Origin: Fidelibacterota bacterium
GTDB lineage: Bacteria > Marinisomatota > Marinisomatia > SCGC-AAA003-L08 > GCA-002719095
Direction of reading: 5' to 3'
Assembly (NCBI GenBank): GCA_002705575.1
Contig: PAHI01000007.1
Location: 34,118-98,117 of the forward strand
Length of the DNA stretch: 64,000 nucleotides
This document shows, one piece after another, positions 62,152-64,000 of the stretch. Made by a program: the position numbers and the translations under genes. Every line of letters begins with the position of its first letter. The stretch's first letter is position 1. The notes under the pieces were generated by a model, which saw only the letters and a list, made by a program, of their open reading frames with translations, was not told the origin of the DNA and searched no databases.

Positions 62152-63201
62152 ATGTTAAACAAAGAAAATTATGTTAGATCATACTTTTTGAAGTGGTATG
62201 AACATAATAAAAGAGATTTACCTTGGCGTAAGTTAAATAAAAATAATCTTCCTGACCCATACTATGTTTTTGTTAGCGAATATATGCTGCAACAAACAAC
62301 AGTGAGTACTGTTACCAAACGTTTTAATGAATTTATAAATAAATGGCCAACATTAGAAAAATTATCTAAAGCAAAGGAACCTGATATATTAAAGTTTTGG
62401 TCTGGATTAGGTTATTATTCAAGAGCAAGAAATTTATTAAAAGCAGCTAAAATTATTAAAACTAATTTCAATGCAAAAATTCCTAATGATTATAATGATT
62501 TAATAATATTACCTGGTATTGGAGATTACACAGCCAAAGCTATATTAGGAATTGCATTTAACCAATCTGTTATGCCACTTGATGCAAATATAGAAAGAAT
62601 TATAGTTAGATTATATGCTATTAATAAGCCAATTATTAAAATTAAAAATAGACTTAAAGATTTAGCAAAAAATTTCAAAATAGAAAAATATTCATCCAAT
62701 TTAATTCAGTCTTTTATGGATTATGGATCTGGAATTTGCCTTCCAAGAAATCCAAGATGTACAGATTGCGGTATAAATAAATTTTGCTTATCTTATAAAA
62801 AGAATCTACAACAAGAAATTCCAGTAAAATTAAAAAAGAAAAATAATAAACCTATAAAATATACTCGTGCTTACGTAATAGTTAACGAAAATAATGAAAT
62901 TCTTGTTCGAAATAGACCTAGCAAAGGTATGTTAGCGTCGATGCTTGAGGTGCCTAATGATAGCTGGGTCAAAGACAAAAATTTGTTAACTTCTGATGAT
63001 ATAGTTAAAAAATTTAAAGCTAGATTAAAACTTAAAGGTTCATTTGAATATTCATTTAGTCACTTTAATTTAGAAACTGATATTTTTTATGGAAAGATCA
63101 AGAAAGCACAATTATCAAATGCACATTGGATTAAAAAATCAACTTATTTTAAATCTGGATTACCAACTGTAATGAAAAAAATAGTTGAAATTGCAGTGTA
63201 A
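62152..63201 (+). CDS. mutY: A/G-specific adenine DNA glycosylase
   Basis: 349 residues. Catalytic Glu43 in SEYMLQQTTV, HhH region LPGIGDYTAKAI, Asp in MPLDANIERI and the 4Fe-4S motif C-x6-C-x2-C-x5-C in CLPRNPRCTDCGINKFC. C-terminal NUDIX-like domain for 8-oxoG recognition with ASMLEVPN and FSHFNLE. Removes adenine opposite 8-oxoguanine. Confidence 0.95.
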   Translation: MLNKENYVRSYFLKWYEHNKRDLPWRKLNKNNLPDPYYVFVSEYMLQQTTVSTVTKRFNEFINKWPTLEKLSKAKEPDILKFWSGLGYYSRARNLLKAAKIIKTNFNAKIPNDYNDLIILPGIGDYTAKAILGIAFNQSVMPLDANIERIIVRLYAINKPIIKIKNRLKDLAKNFKIEKYSSNLIQSFMDYGSGICLPRNPRCTDCGINKFCLSYKKNLQQEIPVKLKKKNNKPIKYTRAYVIVNENNEILVRNRPSKGMLASMLEVPNDSWVKDKNLLTSDDIVKKFKARLKLKGSFEYSFSHFNLETDIFYGKIKKAQLSNAHWIKKSTYFKSGLPTVMKKIVEIAV

Positions 63202-63202
63202 C

Positions 63203-63967
63203 TTATTCAAAATATTTTTTTGCATTTAAAAAAATTTTATATCCATCTCCATATTTTTTTGAAATATTATTTTGCCAATTAGGAGCATGATAATGATAAA
63301 ATGCTCTTTCAGGATGAGGCATCATTGCAAGAACATTACCATTTTGATTAGTTAAGGCAGCTATATCATCTTGAGAGCCATTAGGATTAAATGGAAATTT
63401 ACCTTTTGCTAATTTTTTATCTTGATCAATGTATTGTAAGCCAATAAAATTTTTAACTTTGATACTTTTAAGTATATTTATAGGTATCATGAATTGGCCT
63501 TCTTGATGGGCAACAGGTAAGCTTAAAGTGCTAATATTTTTAAGCCATGGTGATTTATTATTAGCCACTCTTAAATCTACCCATCTACATTCATAGCTTC
63601 CAGATTTATTTTCAATCATAGCTACTTCAGGATTATTTTTATTTATACTAGGAGCTAAGCCAAGATTAATCAATATTTGGCATCCATTACAAATTCCTAT
63701 TGTTAATTTATCTTTTGATGAAAACTCTAGTAACTGATCATATAGATTAGTCATAATTTTTTTAGCCATTGCATTTCCTGAGCCTGTATCATCACCATAT
63801 GAAAAACCACCAGGTATAGCGAACACTTGATAGTTATTAAGTTGTTTAGGATTTTGTATCAGATCATTAATATGAACAATTTTCCCTTTAAACCCAACTA
63901 CTTCAAAGGCATGTAGTGTTTCATTTTCACAATTAATACCATAACCTGACAAGACTAATACGTTCAT
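63203..63967 (-). CDS. purQ: Phosphoribosylformylglycinamidine synthase, glutamine amidotransferase subunit
   Basis: 254 residues. Nucleophile Cys93 in IGICNGCQIL, GGFSYGDD, oxyanion region and C-terminal MMPHPERAF with the catalytic His and Glu. Supplies ammonia to PurL in purine synthesis. Slightly longer than the typical 220-230 residues because of an insert before the C-terminal triad. Its ATG shares ATGA with an upstream reading frame. Confidence 0.93.
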   Translation of the reverse strand: MNVLVLSGYGINCENETLHAFEVVGFKGKIVHINDLIQNPKQLNNYQVFAIPGGFSYGDDTGSGNAMAKKIMTNLYDQLLEFSSKDKLTIGICNGCQILINLGLAPSINKNNPEVAMIENKSGSYECRWVDLRVANNKSPWLKNISTLSLPVAHQEGQFMIPINILKSIKVKNFIGLQYIDQDKKLAKGKFPFNPNGSQDDIAALTNQNGNVLAMMPHPERAFYHYHAPNWQNNISKKYGDGYKIFLNAKKYFE

Positions 63968-64000
63968 AACCCTTTAATATTTTGTTTGTATGACTTAGCA
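63964..64000 (-). CDS. 3' end of an upstream gene, possibly purS
   Basis: The last 37 bases read on the minus strand as an open frame ending NIKGL-stop, with the TGA overlapping the purQ ATG. In alphaproteobacteria purS commonly precedes purQ, but eleven codons are too few to identify it. Confidence 0.35.
   Translation of the reverse strand, partial: AKSYKQNIKGL

Noticed and set aside
1..64000. CRISPR arrays, insertion sequences, tRNA or rRNA genes, attachment sites
   Set aside because: Looked for regular repeats, transposase motifs, TTCGAAT-type tRNA arms and terminal repeats; none was found.

Overview
The window reads as one chromosomal stretch of a very AT-rich, streamlined alphaproteobacterium. 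Three things support this: an F0 gene set ordered atpI-atpB-atpE-b'-b with no F1 genes beside it, an ispH-thrB-rnhA run, and the neighbourhood smc / DsbA-like / DUF721 / mutY / purQ. Very short or overlapping gene junctions, poly-A/T-rich coding sequence and the lack of any tRNA, rRNA, transposon or phage gene fit a marine SAR11-like or HIMB59/AEGEAN-169-like lineage. That placement is inference; no marker gene here settles it.

Layout. 1-5.4 kb: minus-strand sugar operon (CUT1-type ATPase cut by the window edge, SDR, two TIM-barrel isomerases), a divergent tagatose/psicose 3-epimerase-like gene and a DMT exporter. 5.4-8.3 kb: a DhaL / triosephosphate isomerase-like / DhaK / RpiB set suited to a ketotetrose such as erythrulose; the isomerase gene carries a one-base frameshift in a homopolymer. 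8.4-18.3 kb: a plus-strand operon of two Gfo/Idh/MocA dehydrogenases, an epimerase, a PfkB kinase, an aldolase-SDR fusion, a two-subunit transketolase and a RuBisCO-like protein, with a FucA-like aldolase convergent to it. 18.4-20.6 kb: two tandem glutamine-riboswitch-like RNAs in front of an ammonium transporter, a strong terminator, then two small unknown genes. 20.6-23.7 kb: YqgE, a DsbD-like reductase and a peroxiredoxin. 23.7-28.7 kb: a minus-strand operon encoding a ribose-type ABC importer, an APH-fold kinase and a divergent enolase paralogue, with a PanB-like gene divergent to it. 29.7-38.4 kb: an eight-gene, tightly packed sugar-acid operon led by a membrane desaturase. 38.4-52.6 kb: an L-rhamnose-type non-phosphorylative region (rhamnonate dehydratase-like, lactonase, RhaS/T/P/Q importer, mutarotase, two lactate-type dehydrogenases) plus a serine hydrolase, a second DMT exporter and xylulokinase. 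52.6-64 kb: housekeeping genes.

Together the first 52 kb form a dense carbohydrate-catabolism island with at least three importers (one seen only in part) and several pathway cassettes, inserted between ordinary core genes. The parts I would examine first are the RuBisCO-like/transketolase cassette, the importer-kinase-enolase operon with its PanB-like neighbour, the desaturase-led operon, and the tandem glutamine riboswitches. Functions of the individual catabolic enzymes are family-level; substrates are mostly inferred.
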